NCBI RefSeq assembly: GCF_013375035.1
Contig: NZ_CP056032.1
Coordinates: 580,001-644,000, forward strand
Reading direction: 5' to 3'
Length of the DNA stretch: 64,000 nt
From: Spirosoma sp. KUDC1026
GTDB taxonomy: Bacteria > Bacteroidota > Bacteroidia > Cytophagales > Spirosomataceae
A program made the translations under genes and the position numbers. The first letter of the stretch is position 1. Every line of letters starts with the position of its first letter. Positions 9,454-18,290 of this stretch are shown piece by piece. The notes beneath the pieces are model-generated. The model was given only the letters and a program-made list of their open reading frames with translations. It made no database searches and had not been told where the DNA came from.

Positions 9454-10605
9454 CTAGTTGCTCCAGAACGCAGGACGCTTGTTGGTTCCCCTTAATCGGC
9501 AATCGACGCAGTACAACGATGATGTCAGGTACTGACTCTGATCAAAATAACCAACCACACCACCTGGCTGATTCTGGCGAATCTCATCCAACGTCATTGT
9601 ATCGGTCTGACATAAAGTATTACCCGTCTGCGGATACCAGGGCGGCAGTTGCGCTTTCTGAATAAAAATGCGTTTGCTGGTGACGCTACCGACCCGAAAG
9701 AAACCGAGTACCAGATCGGCACTATTACTGACGGAGTGAATATTCCCCGTAATCTGCGAAGGCTGCGGATCGAAAAGCGAGCCAACGCTCTGGGTAATCT
9801 TGGCCAGTTGCTCGTAATAGTCGTAGGCTTCTTTGGTCAGGCCGTACTGCCGCACCAGCATACTATAGCGGATGCCCAGTTTAATCGACTGACCCGGAAT
9901 AAACATCAGAGGGCGCTGGCTAATGATATCCTGACTCAGTCGGGCCGATGTACTCAACAGAATTGTGCTGGATGAATCGCCTGTCCAGCACCGATACGCA
10001 TCTTCGGTCCGGCCGACAAGTTGGTTGTTGATCAATTCCAGCGAAGATTGATAGGCGGCCGTAAACTCCCAGGTTTCGTTATAATCCCACCGGTAATAGC
10101 GAGTATTGCCCCGCGGGTCGTGCGTATTCACGTTGATCTGAACACCGTCGTTTTCCACAAACCAGTTTACACTGTCAATCGCGGGTGTGGTTACGACGGG
10201 TACGTATTCCGAAACATACTCTTTTCCCTGCGCCGTTTTGATGCGCAACCGGTAGGTTTCGTTGATCAGTGGCGTAACCCCCGTTAGCGAATAAGTGCCG
10301 TTTCGGGTTTCCTGGAGCGGATAATTTCCATGATACATGCTCTCGATGGTCACCTGTGCTTTCGTTTCTACGGTAGGGGCTTTCGAATCGGCCAAGTTCT
10401 GCGTTCGCGTCAGCCGGATACTGGTCGTTGAGCCCGGAGCGCTATCGAAAAAACCGTTCACGACCAAATAGCTGCCCGGTGCTGTTATCTCGGGGGGCCG
10501 ATAGGGATCGACACAACCGGCAACCAGCAGCACCAGGCTCCAGCCCAGCAGCCGGAGCACCGGTGGACTTGTTATCGAGCGAAATGTTTGAATAAGCCGC
10601 AGCAT
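9454..10605 (-). CDS. DUF4249-family outer-membrane lipoprotein
   Basis: A 383-aa protein with a lipoprotein signal: hydrophobic LLGWSLVLLVAGC with the lipobox Cys at residue 31. The following region (YLVVNGFFDSAPGSTTSIRLTRTQ) matches the start of the DUF4249 family as I know it. DUF4249 proteins are found in Bacteroidota next to TonB-dependent receptors and are probably surface or periplasmic accessory proteins; their ligand is not known. The gene starts 6 bp after the receptor stop and ends 14 bp before the macroglobulin-like gene, so the three are co-transcribed. Confidence 0.85.
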   Translation of the reverse strand: MLRLIQTFRSITSPPVLRLLGWSLVLLVAGCVDPYRPPEITAPGSYLVVNGFFDSAPGSTTSIRLTRTQNLADSKAPTVETKAQVTIESMYHGNYPLQETRNGTYSLTGVTPLINETYRLRIKTAQGKEYVSEYVPVVTTPAIDSVNWFVENDGVQINVNTHDPRGNTRYYRWDYNETWEFTAAYQSSLELINNQLVGRTEDAYRCWTGDSSSTILLSTSARLSQDIISQRPLMFIPGQSIKLGIRYSMLVRQYGLTKEAYDYYEQLAKITQSVGSLFDPQPSQITGNIHSVSNSADLVLGFFRVGSVTSKRIFIQKAQLPPWYPQTGNTLCQTDTMTLDEIRQNQPGGVVGYFDQSQYLTSSLYCVDCRLRGTNKRPAFWSN

Positions 10606-10611
10606 AGCCGG

Positions 10612-13383
10612 TTAGAATCTGAAATTATAGGTTAATGACGGAATAGGCTGACCAAAGATCGACAGGCGATAGCCATTCACGACACCATTTTCGGATTTGA
10701 AATAAATGGAGTACACGTTCCGCCGACCCGTCAGGTTATAGACCGAAATGGTCCAGAAGCTGTGGGCCAGTTTTTTCACTTTATGATTGCCTTCGATATT
10801 CATCGCGAAATCAGCCCGGTAATAGTCCGGCACTCGATACTGGTTCCGCTCCGAGAAGAACAGCCGCTGCGATCCGTCGAGTGTGTATTTAAGTACGGGT
10901 AGCGTAATGGGCCGGCCAGTGCTGTACGTAAAATTCAGCGACAGACTGAATCGCCGATTAACCTTGTAGTTGCCAATGAACGTCAGGTCGTGCGGTTTGT
11001 CGTAGCTACTGGGGTAAAATGACCCATTGTTGATCTGCTCAGCCTTATTTGGGCTGTTGGTTTGGAGCAACGTCCGGGCGTAGGTGTAGCTCAGCCAGCC
11101 GTTCAGTTTACCCGTCGTTTTCTTGATCAGGAACTCAACTCCGTATGCCACTCCCTGCGCGTTGACGACATCCGTTTCGATGTGCGAGTTCAGAATCAAC
11201 GTAGCGCCACCCCGGTAGTCGAGCAGGTTCTGCATCGTCTTATAATACGCTTCGACGGAGGTTTCGATGGTATTACGCCGGTTGTTTTTGTAGAGACCAA
11301 TGGCGTATTGATCACCAATCTGCGGTTTGATGTTCGGATCGCTCAGCTTCCAGATGTCGGTGGGCGAAATAACGGTTGTGTTGGACAGCATTTGGATGTA
11401 CTGCCGCGTCCGGTTAAAGCTGGCCTTGATTGACGACGTTGGCGACAGTGTATACCGGAGCGCCAGGCGATATTCCGGGCCGTGGTAGGTTTTGATCGGC
11501 TGATTGTTACCGTACGTCAGCGTATCAGTAATAGTACTGACCGTCTGGGCAAGACCGGGTGCGTACTGAAACACTGACTTCGGACCCAGGTAGGTATAAA
11601 ATGAGTACCTCAATCCGGCATTGATCGACAGCCGATCCGTGACGTCGAACTTGTCACCGACGTAGAACGCGCTCTCCAGGCCCTGTTCGTGCGGTACAAC
11701 ATCCGGCAGGATCAGCGATTCACTGCCGCGCGGCTGGAAACTGCCCGGAAACAGTTTATAATACGTAGTACCGAACCCAAAATCGACCGCGTGCTGATTG
11801 GTAGGGAAATAGTTAAAGTCGGCTTTCAGCTGCGACTGGTTCACCGCAAAATCCAGCTGGTAGGCGTTGATCGGATTTTTCTGGCTGTAAACCTGGTAGT
11901 TATAACCGCTGTAGCTGCCCGTGAAAACGCTGTAGAGCTTGTTATTAATAATGTGCTTCCATTTCAGCGTAGCCGTCCGGTTCTGGTATTCATAGGTCGT
12001 ATCGGTATTCAGACGAAAATTGTCATGGCTCAGGTATCCGGTAAAATAAACGGTGTTCCGTTCGTTGGCGTCATGCGTTACGTGCAGATTCACATCGTAA
12101 AAGCCAGCCCGGCTGTTTCGGTAGGCGTCCGTAGGCAGCTGTTTCAGAATCCAGTTCGAGTACGTCGAGCGGCCACCGAGGATAAAGGCTGTTTTTTCTT
12201 TAATCAATGGCCCTTCAACCATCAGCCGTCCGGTCAGCAGGCCGATACCACCTGCCCCAACAAATTTCTTCTTGTTGCCATCACGCGTCTGTACGTCCAG
12301 CACCGACGACAGCCGTCCGCCAAATCGGGATGGAATTCCGCTTTTATAGAGCTCAGCGCTTTTAATCACATCCGGGTTGAACGCCGAGAAAAAACCGAAC
12401 AGGTGCGACGGGTTGTAGATCGTTGCGTCGTTGTAAAGAATCAGGTTCTGGTCGGTAGCCCCCCCGCGGACGTTTAGGCCCGTTGAGCTCTCCCCTACTG
12501 ATTTTACGCCCGGTAAAGTTAGCACAACCCGTAGCAGATCGGCTTCGCCCAGGGCGGTAGGCACCTGACGAATGGTTTTGATGTCGACCCGGTCCTGACC
12601 CATCTGCGTACCGGCAATGTTTACGTCCTTTTCGGCTTCAATGATTACCTCTTTCAGGGCAATCACGTCGTCTTCCATCTCAATGTCCAGCTTACCGTCG
12701 TTGTAGAGAACAATCCGGCGACGGGTATCTTTCATGCCGATGCTACGTAGCTTCAACTCGTGCCGACCGCGGGGCAGTGTCAGCGAATAATACCCGAATT
12801 GATCGGAAACCGTACCGACACGCGGATTGTCGACATAGATCGCCACGCCCACAACCGGCTCGCCCGACGCTACGTTCCGCACTGAGCCAGCCACCGTTGC
12901 CCGACCCGAGCGGATTGGATTCGTTCGGGTACCAACCTCGTAGGTTTTGGTTTCCGGCTCTGTCCGTTTGATCCGGCTCATGGCTAGGTAAGCATCCGCC
13001 GTCGAATCCGTGCTATTGGGATTTCTTCCCCGCTCGAAAAAGCCAATGGGTAATTCCGTACGAATAGGTCGTTCGAGTGTGATGTATACTCGCTGCTGAG
13101 CATCAATGGCAAAGGCGTACTTACTCCCGTTCAGGGCCTGATAGAGTACCCCCTGGAGAGGTATATTCTTAGCCTGGACCGTAATAAATAGGCTATCAAC
13201 CTCTTTTGCATCAAAGTAGAATCGGTAGGTTGTGCTGGCTTCAATTCGTTCCGCAAATTGCTCGAAGCGAAGATTCGTGAAGCTTCCGTTGATCAGGATG
13301 GGCGAATGGTTCTGCCCCGACGCCCCTGTCAGCAGACAGCACAGAATAACCAGAATGAAAATACAACGGTATAGGTGGGGCAT
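10612..13383 (-). CDS. TonB-dependent outer-membrane receptor with STN domain
   Basis: A 923-aa protein with a signal peptide (about 1-23). An STN-like domain (33-104) is followed by a carboxypeptidase-D-regulatory-like domain (160-238; VAGSVRNVASGEPVVGVAIYV and FGYYSLTLPRG). The plug comes next (about 262-385; LNVRGGATDQNLILYNDATI and SRFGGRLSSVLDV), then a barrel to the C-terminal aromatic LTYNFRF. It imports an unknown substrate using the TonB/ExbB/ExbD proton-motive-force complex. STN domains in FecA-like receptors contact an anti-sigma protein, but no FecR-like gene lies nearby. It sits 2 bp after the 239-aa secreted protein and 6 bp before the DUF4249 gene. Confidence 0.93.
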   Translation of the reverse strand: MPHLYRCIFILVILCCLLTGASGQNHSPILINGSFTNLRFEQFAERIEASTTYRFYFDAKEVDSLFITVQAKNIPLQGVLYQALNGSKYAFAIDAQQRVYITLERPIRTELPIGFFERGRNPNSTDSTADAYLAMSRIKRTEPETKTYEVGTRTNPIRSGRATVAGSVRNVASGEPVVGVAIYVDNPRVGTVSDQFGYYSLTLPRGRHELKLRSIGMKDTRRRIVLYNDGKLDIEMEDDVIALKEVIIEAEKDVNIAGTQMGQDRVDIKTIRQVPTALGEADLLRVVLTLPGVKSVGESSTGLNVRGGATDQNLILYNDATIYNPSHLFGFFSAFNPDVIKSAELYKSGIPSRFGGRLSSVLDVQTRDGNKKKFVGAGGIGLLTGRLMVEGPLIKEKTAFILGGRSTYSNWILKQLPTDAYRNSRAGFYDVNLHVTHDANERNTVYFTGYLSHDNFRLNTDTTYEYQNRTATLKWKHIINNKLYSVFTGSYSGYNYQVYSQKNPINAYQLDFAVNQSQLKADFNYFPTNQHAVDFGFGTTYYKLFPGSFQPRGSESLILPDVVPHEQGLESAFYVGDKFDVTDRLSINAGLRYSFYTYLGPKSVFQYAPGLAQTVSTITDTLTYGNNQPIKTYHGPEYRLALRYTLSPTSSIKASFNRTRQYIQMLSNTTVISPTDIWKLSDPNIKPQIGDQYAIGLYKNNRRNTIETSVEAYYKTMQNLLDYRGGATLILNSHIETDVVNAQGVAYGVEFLIKKTTGKLNGWLSYTYARTLLQTNSPNKAEQINNGSFYPSSYDKPHDLTFIGNYKVNRRFSLSLNFTYSTGRPITLPVLKYTLDGSQRLFFSERNQYRVPDYYRADFAMNIEGNHKVKKLAHSFWTISVYNLTGRRNVYSIYFKSENGVVNGYRLSIFGQPIPSLTYNFRF

Positions 13384-13385
13384 GC

Positions 13386-14105
13386 TCAGTGAGTTAGGTG
13401 GTCGTACTGACGCACAATGGCTGTGATAGCTTCCTCGCGCTGCTGCTTGAATTTTATTCCGTTGGCGCGCAAGTATTTTTGCAGCACAGAGGCTTGCTCC
13501 GGAAACAGCCGCAGGAGCGCCCGCTTTGATTTGACCGGATAGTAGGTTCCATTTTTCAGAATGAAGTAGCGATCTTCCTCCACAAAGTCGGCCTTGTACT
13601 GCCCGCTCGAAATATCTTCATGAATGGTCTTGACCCGGCGGGCCAGCGCCTTCACCGACCCATCGTACAGCAGTTGGTAGAAACCGGTACGTACCTCAAC
13701 CGTACTGTCGCCCACCAATCGCGCAAAGTGATGACTACCTATCGAAAATGATCGGATTTGTTCGCTGTGCAGCCGAATCCGGTAAGGCGTTCCGGGACGC
13801 TGGATAGCCAGTTCATCCCGGACGATGTCGTACAGCATCGACACATTTTTATAGAAAACGCCATTATAGTCAACAGTGCCGATCTGCAGACTATCCGAGA
13901 AAAAGAAAGGGTGAATTTTTATCTGATAATTGTGTGCTACATACTCGTTTCCTTCAAAGAGATGAGCCTGTTTCTTCGTCGCCCGGTCATAAGCCAGCAC
14001 AGCCTCTATCTGACCGGCGGCCATCGCCAGCGTATCAGCCGAAGTCTGGCCCAACCCAGTCGTCGTTTTTAGTAACAAACAAAGGACGAATAAACGATAA
14101 AGCAT
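13386..14105 (-). CDS. Secreted protein of unknown function, first gene of the receptor operon
   Basis: A 239-aa protein with a clear signal peptide (MLYRLFVLCLLLKTTTGLGQ). ATG at 14105 was chosen because a TTG start at 14135 would put ten polar residues in front of the signal. The mature part is mixed alpha/beta, with repeated aromatic-rich strands (FEGNEYVAHNYQI, YYPVKSKRALLRLFPE). The C-terminus is basic and helical. I do not recognise the family. It overlaps nothing and ends 2 bp before the TonB receptor start, so it is the promoter-proximal member of the four-gene operon. A role as periplasmic or surface partner of the receptor is inferred from position only. Confidence 0.7.
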   Translation of the reverse strand: MLYRLFVLCLLLKTTTGLGQTSADTLAMAAGQIEAVLAYDRATKKQAHLFEGNEYVAHNYQIKIHPFFFSDSLQIGTVDYNGVFYKNVSMLYDIVRDELAIQRPGTPYRIRLHSEQIRSFSIGSHHFARLVGDSTVEVRTGFYQLLYDGSVKALARRVKTIHEDISSGQYKADFVEEDRYFILKNGTYYPVKSKRALLRLFPEQASVLQKYLRANGIKFKQQREEAITAIVRQYDHLTH

Positions 14106-14200
14106 GAGGAAGGTTTGATTGCGGGAAGTAACCAATACAAATCCGCATTTTCAAACTCTTACTCTACTGAACTGGTATTCGTTGCAGAAAACTCAATAGT

Positions 14201-15019
14201 TTACGGCAGTTCTTGTTCTTTTGGACAAAAGAATGTTGTACGCCCGCCAACCACAGAACGCTCGATCCGCGTCTTGCATCGCGGGCAAAATTTATGGGCT
14301 TCCAGATCATCGTACGGTGAATTGTCCCATTCCCGAACGTGGATCAGAAAGTTCTTAGGGAAATCACGATACATCGCTTCGTACCGAATAGCCGTTTCGA
14401 GCACTAGCCGGATAGCCACATGAATCTGTGTAATCTGCTCGTCGGTCAGTGTATCAGCCCGTTGCTCCGGGTGAACGTACGCCTGAAATAACACCTCATC
14501 GACAATCCAGTTACCCAGACCAGCGACTATACTCTGGTCGAGCAAAACGGGTTTGATGAGGGCTTTTTTGCGCCGGAGTTTGTCTGCCAGTTGGTCGCGG
14601 GTTATGTCGAGCCCATCCGGGGCAATTTTCTTTTCTTTGAGAAAAGCATCAATATCCGAAACCAAACCGACGCGCTCAAACTTGCGCGGACAAAGAAATC
14701 CGAGATTGAAGCCGCCTTCGAATTCAAAGACGATCCGGGCAAAACGCGGCCGGTCGAGCGACGAATGATAATACTCCAGATCGCCCGTCATGCCGAAGTG
14801 CATTCGGACTATCACTTCCGGGTCGTCTGTCAGAACGAACAGGTTCTTACCGACCCGGCGTGTTCCGGTAAACTGGCGTCCCTCCAGCTTAGCCAGTAAC
14901 GTGCTATACTCAGTGGTCAGTAATTTTTTGTCTTCGACCTCAATATGACGGATGGGCTGGTGCAGCGCGGAGGCTTCCAGGTACTGACGGCGAATTTCGA
15001 CTTCGGGTAATTCAGGCAT
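14201..15019 (-). CDS. Fpg/Nei-family DNA glycosylase with altered zinc finger
   Basis: A 272-aa base-excision repair enzyme that removes oxidised bases and cleaves the abasic site. The catalytic N-terminus MPELPEVE (Pro nucleophile and Glu) and the beta-hairpin Lys (VGKNLF, K58 counting Met) are present. So is the helix-two-turn-helix region (VAGLGNWIVDEVLFQA). The C-terminal zinc finger has C245-x2-C248-x16-C265, but the fourth ligand is Glu268 (CPKEQ) instead of Cys. Whether it acts on 8-oxoguanine (Fpg) or on pyrimidines (Nei) cannot be told here. It stands alone, with an intergenic region upstream and the receptor operon downstream. Confidence 0.92.
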   Translation of the reverse strand: MPELPEVEIRRQYLEASALHQPIRHIEVEDKKLLTTEYSTLLAKLEGRQFTGTRRVGKNLFVLTDDPEVIVRMHFGMTGDLEYYHSSLDRPRFARIVFEFEGGFNLGFLCPRKFERVGLVSDIDAFLKEKKIAPDGLDITRDQLADKLRRKKALIKPVLLDQSIVAGLGNWIVDEVLFQAYVHPEQRADTLTDEQITQIHVAIRLVLETAIRYEAMYRDFPKNFLIHVREWDNSPYDDLEAHKFCPRCKTRIERSVVGGRTTFFCPKEQELP

Positions 15020-15363
15020 GTATTTTTTTGTCCATACAACCCAGTTTCAAGTCAGTTGTTCCAAACAGGAAGGCCATCTTTTAAATCTGTCAGTCCTCGT
15101 TCAGCGCGCGTACAAAAAGGTCAAATAACTGTTAATCAGCCCTCCTTCACTCCACAAAATAAACCATTTTAGTTATTTGCACGTTCTACAGGACAATACA
15201 AACGGGCTTACGTACGTTTGGGAGATACGTTTTATTGTGAGTGTTTTCACCAAAATGCATTCACGACATTTACCATCATACTACACAGGATGTAACAACT
15301 TCTACCGACCGCGCAAGCGGCTTTTTTAAGTTTTACATGTTTAATTGTTAAACTGAATTCCCA
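15020..15363 (+). promoter_or_regulatory. Intergenic region with -7 element and a terminator-like leader hairpin
   Basis: This 344-bp gap between divergent genes holds no convincing frame. On the plus strand TACGTTTG (15213-15220) matches the Bacteroidota -7 box, although no TTTG sits at -33. It would give a leader of about 135 nt for the coiled-coil gene. Within that leader is CCGC-GCAA-GCGG (15309-15320), a 4-bp stem capped by a GNRA tetraloop and followed by CTTTTTT, which resembles a short attenuator. Confidence 0.4.
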
Positions 15364-16296
15364 ATGGAAAACAATCAAAAACCCAAGACTAATGGTGCCT
15401 TGTTAGCCGCTCTGATTATTATGACGGGCCTGGCAGGGGTATCGAGTTATCTGTATTTCGATCAAAAGAAAGTGTCGGAAAGTCAGGAAGTGACCATCTC
15501 CGAACGCGTTGAAGAACTGTCGTCAACCCGGGTAAAACTGGATTCGATCTCGACGGCCCTGGATGCCAAAATTGCCGAAGTGCAGAAATTGGGTGGCGAT
15601 ATTACGGAGCTGGAAAAAGTGAAAGCACAACTGGAGAAGGACAAAGCGTCTCTACGCCGGGGCAACCGGGTTTCGTTGGCTAAGTACGAATCGAAAATCA
15701 AGCAATACGAAGCGTTCCTGGTTGAAAAGGACACTCTGATTGCCAATCTGCAGCGCGAAAACGCTACGCTGACCGATAACGTACGCGTACTGGGCGACGA
15801 AAACACAGGGCTTAAAACGGATCGGCAACGGTTGAGTGACTCCGTTTCTACCGTAGTGGCCCAGAACCAGGACCTTAGTAGCAAGGTAACCCGGGCCGCA
15901 GCTCTTAAAGCTCAGAACGTAAAAGTATTGGCTGTCTCGTCGAAAGGAAAAGTTAAAGACGATGACTCGTACAAAGCGAAACGCCTAGATAAAATTAAAC
16001 TGCTGTACACGCTGCAGGACAACCCTCTGACGCGCGAAGAGGCCAAAGAAGTATTTGTTCGGGTGCTGGACCCGCAGGGCGCAGTCGTGTCGGACATGGC
16101 TAACGGTTCCGGTACGTTTGTTGTTGATGGAAACGAAACCATCTACACGACCAAACAAACGGTGAACTACACGAACAACAATCAGAACGTCGAACTGATG
16201 TACACCCGTGGTATTCCTTACAAACCTGGTAAATACACTATTGAGTTGTATTCGGAAGGTTTCCGGATTGGCTCCGGCCAGTTTGCCGTTCGGTAG
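15364..16296 (+). CDS. Single-pass membrane coiled-coil protein of unknown function
   Basis: A 310-aa protein. Residues about 12-32 (ALLAALIIMTGLAGVSSYLYF) form one membrane segment or uncleaved signal anchor. About 35-175 is a long coiled coil rich in Leu, Lys and Glu heptads (ELEKVKAQLEKDKASL, ENATLTDNVRVLGDEN). The C-terminal 115 residues are a beta-rich domain (EVFVRVLDPQGAVVSDM, VELMYTRGIPYKPGKYTIEL) that looks like an immunoglobulin-like fold. It presumably faces the periplasm. I recognise the architecture as common in Bacteroidota hypothetical proteins but know no function. It stands alone and ends at a bidirectional terminator shared with gmd. Confidence 0.8.
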   Translation: MENNQKPKTNGALLAALIIMTGLAGVSSYLYFDQKKVSESQEVTISERVEELSSTRVKLDSISTALDAKIAEVQKLGGDITELEKVKAQLEKDKASLRRGNRVSLAKYESKIKQYEAFLVEKDTLIANLQRENATLTDNVRVLGDENTGLKTDRQRLSDSVSTVVAQNQDLSSKVTRAAALKAQNVKVLAVSSKGKVKDDDSYKAKRLDKIKLLYTLQDNPLTREEAKEVFVRVLDPQGAVVSDMANGSGTFVVDGNETIYTTKQTVNYTNNNQNVELMYTRGIPYKPGKYTIELYSEGFRIGSGQFAVR

Positions 16297-16320
16297 GCAA
16301 TCCACCTGACAGCATAAACG

Positions 16321-16346
16321 AAAAGCCCGTCGAACGACGGGCTTTT
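16321..16346. terminator. Bidirectional terminator between coiled-coil gene and gmd
   Basis: AAAAGCCCGT (16321-16330) pairs with ACGGGCTTTT (16337-16346) over a 6-nt loop. T runs lie on both sides, so it can end both convergent genes. Confidence 0.9.
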
Positions 16347-16371
16347 CTGTTATCAGTAAGACCAGATAGAT

Positions 16372-17484
16372 CTATTCGTAGTAATTCAAGATCTGGTGAC
16401 CGCTTTTCGCCAGCAACTGGTCGCGACGGAACAGATCAATATCGGCCTGCATCATGTCTTTTACCAGACCCGCCAGATCGTATTTCGGCGTCCAGTTCAG
16501 TTGGGTCATTGCTTTGGTTGGATCACCCAGCAGCAGATCTACTTCGGTTGGGCGGAAGTAACGAGGATCAACCGCTACCACTTCTTTACCGATTTCAACG
16601 GCAAAATCCGGGTTCGACGAGCTAACTACTACGCCTACTTCGCTTTCACCTTCGCCTTTGAATTCCAACTCAACGCCGATTTCCGCGAATGCCATCCGGA
16701 CGAAATCCCGGATCGACGTCGTTACGCCGGTAGCGATTACGAAATCTTCTGGTTTTTCCTGTTGCAGGATCAGATACATCGCTTCAACGTAGTCTTTGGC
16801 ATGGCCCCAGTCACGCAGCGAATCCATGTTACCCAGGTATACTTTATCCTGCAGCCCCAGACCGATACGCGATACCGCACGGGTAATCTTCCGCGTTACG
16901 AACGTTTCGCCACGCAGGGGAGATTCGTGGTTGAACAGGATACCGTTGCAGGCATACATGTTATACGCTTCCCGGTAGTTTACCGTGATCCAGTAGCCAT
17001 ACAATTTAGCAACCGCGTATGGCGAACGAGGATAGAATGGTGTCGTTTCAGACTGCGCGTGGCCCTGAACACCACCATACAGCTCAGACGTCGACGCCTG
17101 ATAGATACGTGTTTTCTCGGTCAGGCCCAGCAGACGAACGGCTTCCAGAATCCGCAGCGTACCGATCCCATCGACCTGTGCGGTGTATTCTGGCTCGTCG
17201 AAACTTACGCGCACGTGCGACATAGCACCAAGGTTGTAAATTTCGTCAGGCTGTATCTCCTGGATAATCCGGATCACGTTCGTTGAATCAGCCAGATCAC
17301 CGTAGTGCAGTTTGAAACGGACATTTTTCTCATGCGGATCTTCATACATGTGATCAATCCGCTGCGTGTTGAATAACGAACTCCGGCGTTTGATGCCATG
17401 CACTTCGTATCCTTTTTCCAGCAGTAACTCGGCCAAGTAGGCCCCATCTTGCCCGGTGATTCCGGTGATTAACGCTTTTTTCAT
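16372..17484 (-). CDS. gmd: GDP-mannose 4,6-dehydratase
   Basis: A 370-aa short-chain dehydrogenase-type enzyme. It converts GDP-mannose to GDP-4-keto-6-deoxymannose, the first step to GDP-fucose and other deoxysugars used in surface glycans. The NADP-binding loop [12 protein letters not shown] is at the N-terminus. [17 protein letters not shown], the STSELYG Ser/Glu pair and the [10 protein letters not shown] Tyr/Lys pair are all diagnostic of Gmd. The length is normal. The usual partner fcl (GDP-fucose synthase) is not adjacent. A TATATTTG sequence on the minus strand (17534-17541) is a possible -7 element. Confidence 0.96.
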   Translation of the reverse strand: MKKALITGITGQDGAYLAELLLEKGYEVHGIKRRSSLFNTQRIDHMYEDPHEKNVRFKLHYGDLADSTNVIRIIQEIQPDEIYNLGAMSHVRVSFDEPEYTAQVDGIGTLRILEAVRLLGLTEKTRIYQASTSELYGGVQGHAQSETTPFYPRSPYAVAKLYGYWITVNYREAYNMYACNGILFNHESPLRGETFVTRKITRAVSRIGLGLQDKVYLGNMDSLRDWGHAKDYVEAMYLILQQEKPEDFVIATGVTTSIRDFVRMAFAEIGVELEFKGEGESEVGVVVSSSNPDFAVEIGKEVVAVDPRYFRPTEVDLLLGDPTKAMTQLNWTPKYDLAGLVKDMMQADIDLFRRDQLLAKSGHQILNYYE

Positions 17485-17533
17485 AAATCTTTTACGCGAC
17501 GAAAGTCAAACGGCTGAATTGTACAAATTCCAT

Positions 17534-17541
17534 CAAATATA
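17534..17541 (-). promoter_or_regulatory. Possible -7 element (TATATTTG) for gmd
   Basis: TATATTTG on the minus strand matches TAnnTTTG and lies 50 bp upstream of the gmd start. No TTTG box is at the right -33 distance, so this is tentative. Confidence 0.35.
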
Positions 17542-17566
17542 AAGCAAACGCCTTAAAATCATAGCA

Positions 17567-18166
17567 CTATTTTATTAACAGGCTACGGCGAATGTCCACT
17601 CGATCGGGCTGAATCTGCGCGGCAGGGAGCAGTTGCTTAATGGCTGCGTAGTAACGCTCTGAGTCGGTCCGTTTCATAAAATCGCCGACTTTGAGCCGGT
17701 ACGTTGGCTGTGTATACGTCAGATATGGACTTAACTCAGGAAAATTTTGATAAATCAATAATTTAGCGTCGTCAGCAGCCTGACGCTGGTTGCCAACATA
17801 CACCTGAATTCGGAAGCCACTGGCGTACCGAATGCTTCGATTGTTGGTCGCCATGGTGTCAAGTACCAAATCAAGTTCCCGATTTATTGAGGGTACGGTA
17901 CTGGCGGTCGAGCTATTTGTTTTCTTAGGTTCGTTCCGGCGGGGGGCTGGCGTAGTCGATTTTGCCGGGGCAGTCGTAGTTGTCCGTGTGGGTTTAGCCG
18001 CTGGCCCGTCTACGGGTTTATATACCGGTCTGACGCCCGATAAATCTTCTGTATACCGGTTATAATCGACCGACGAACGGCCCGACGTAGTAGCGGGTCG
18101 GCTACTGGCGCAGCTGGTCAATAAGGCAGCGAGCAACCCGTAACCAAGACATAAATATCTGGGCAT
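17567..18166 (-). CDS. SPOR-domain lipoprotein
   Basis: A 199-aa protein from ATG at 18166, with a lipoprotein signal ending in the lipobox LLTSC. The longer frame to 18292 was rejected because it adds 42 residues before the signal and overlaps murB. A Pro/Thr/Ala-rich linker (PTRTTTTAPAKSTTPAPRR) leads to a C-terminal SPOR-like domain (FRIQVYVGNQRQAADDAKLL and TYRLKVGDFMKRTDSERYY). SPOR domains bind peptidoglycan strands stripped of stem peptides, usually at division sites, so the protein probably links outer membrane to wall. It is divergent from murB, another cell-wall gene. Confidence 0.85.
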   Translation of the reverse strand: MPRYLCLGYGLLAALLTSCASSRPATTSGRSSVDYNRYTEDLSGVRPVYKPVDGPAAKPTRTTTTAPAKSTTPAPRRNEPKKTNSSTASTVPSINRELDLVLDTMATNNRSIRYASGFRIQVYVGNQRQAADDAKLLIYQNFPELSPYLTYTQPTYRLKVGDFMKRTDSERYYAAIKQLLPAAQIQPDRVDIRRSLLIK

Positions 18167-18259
18167 AAGTAAACCTGGATGAATAGGCAAAAATAGCCAT
18201 TTTGTCCATCGAATTGCGAAAGGATGCCCGGGCCAGCGCAAGCCATCCGGGAATTTGGT

Positions 18260-18267
18260 TATTTTTG
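18260..18267 (+). promoter_or_regulatory. Possible -7 element (TATTTTTG) for murB
   Basis: TATTTTTG matches TAnnTTTG and ends 23 bp before the murB ATG. No TTTG is found at the -33 position. Confidence 0.35.
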
Positions 18268-18290
18268 GGCTTTTATCAGGTACCATTCTC

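Noticed and set aside
11689-12477. Long open frame antisense to the TonB receptor (262 codons)
   Set aside because: Shadow of a well-supported gene; no signal, motif or promoter.
16396-17286. Long open frame antisense to gmd (296 codons)
   Set aside because: It lies fully inside gmd on the other strand and has no recognisable features; it follows from codon bias.
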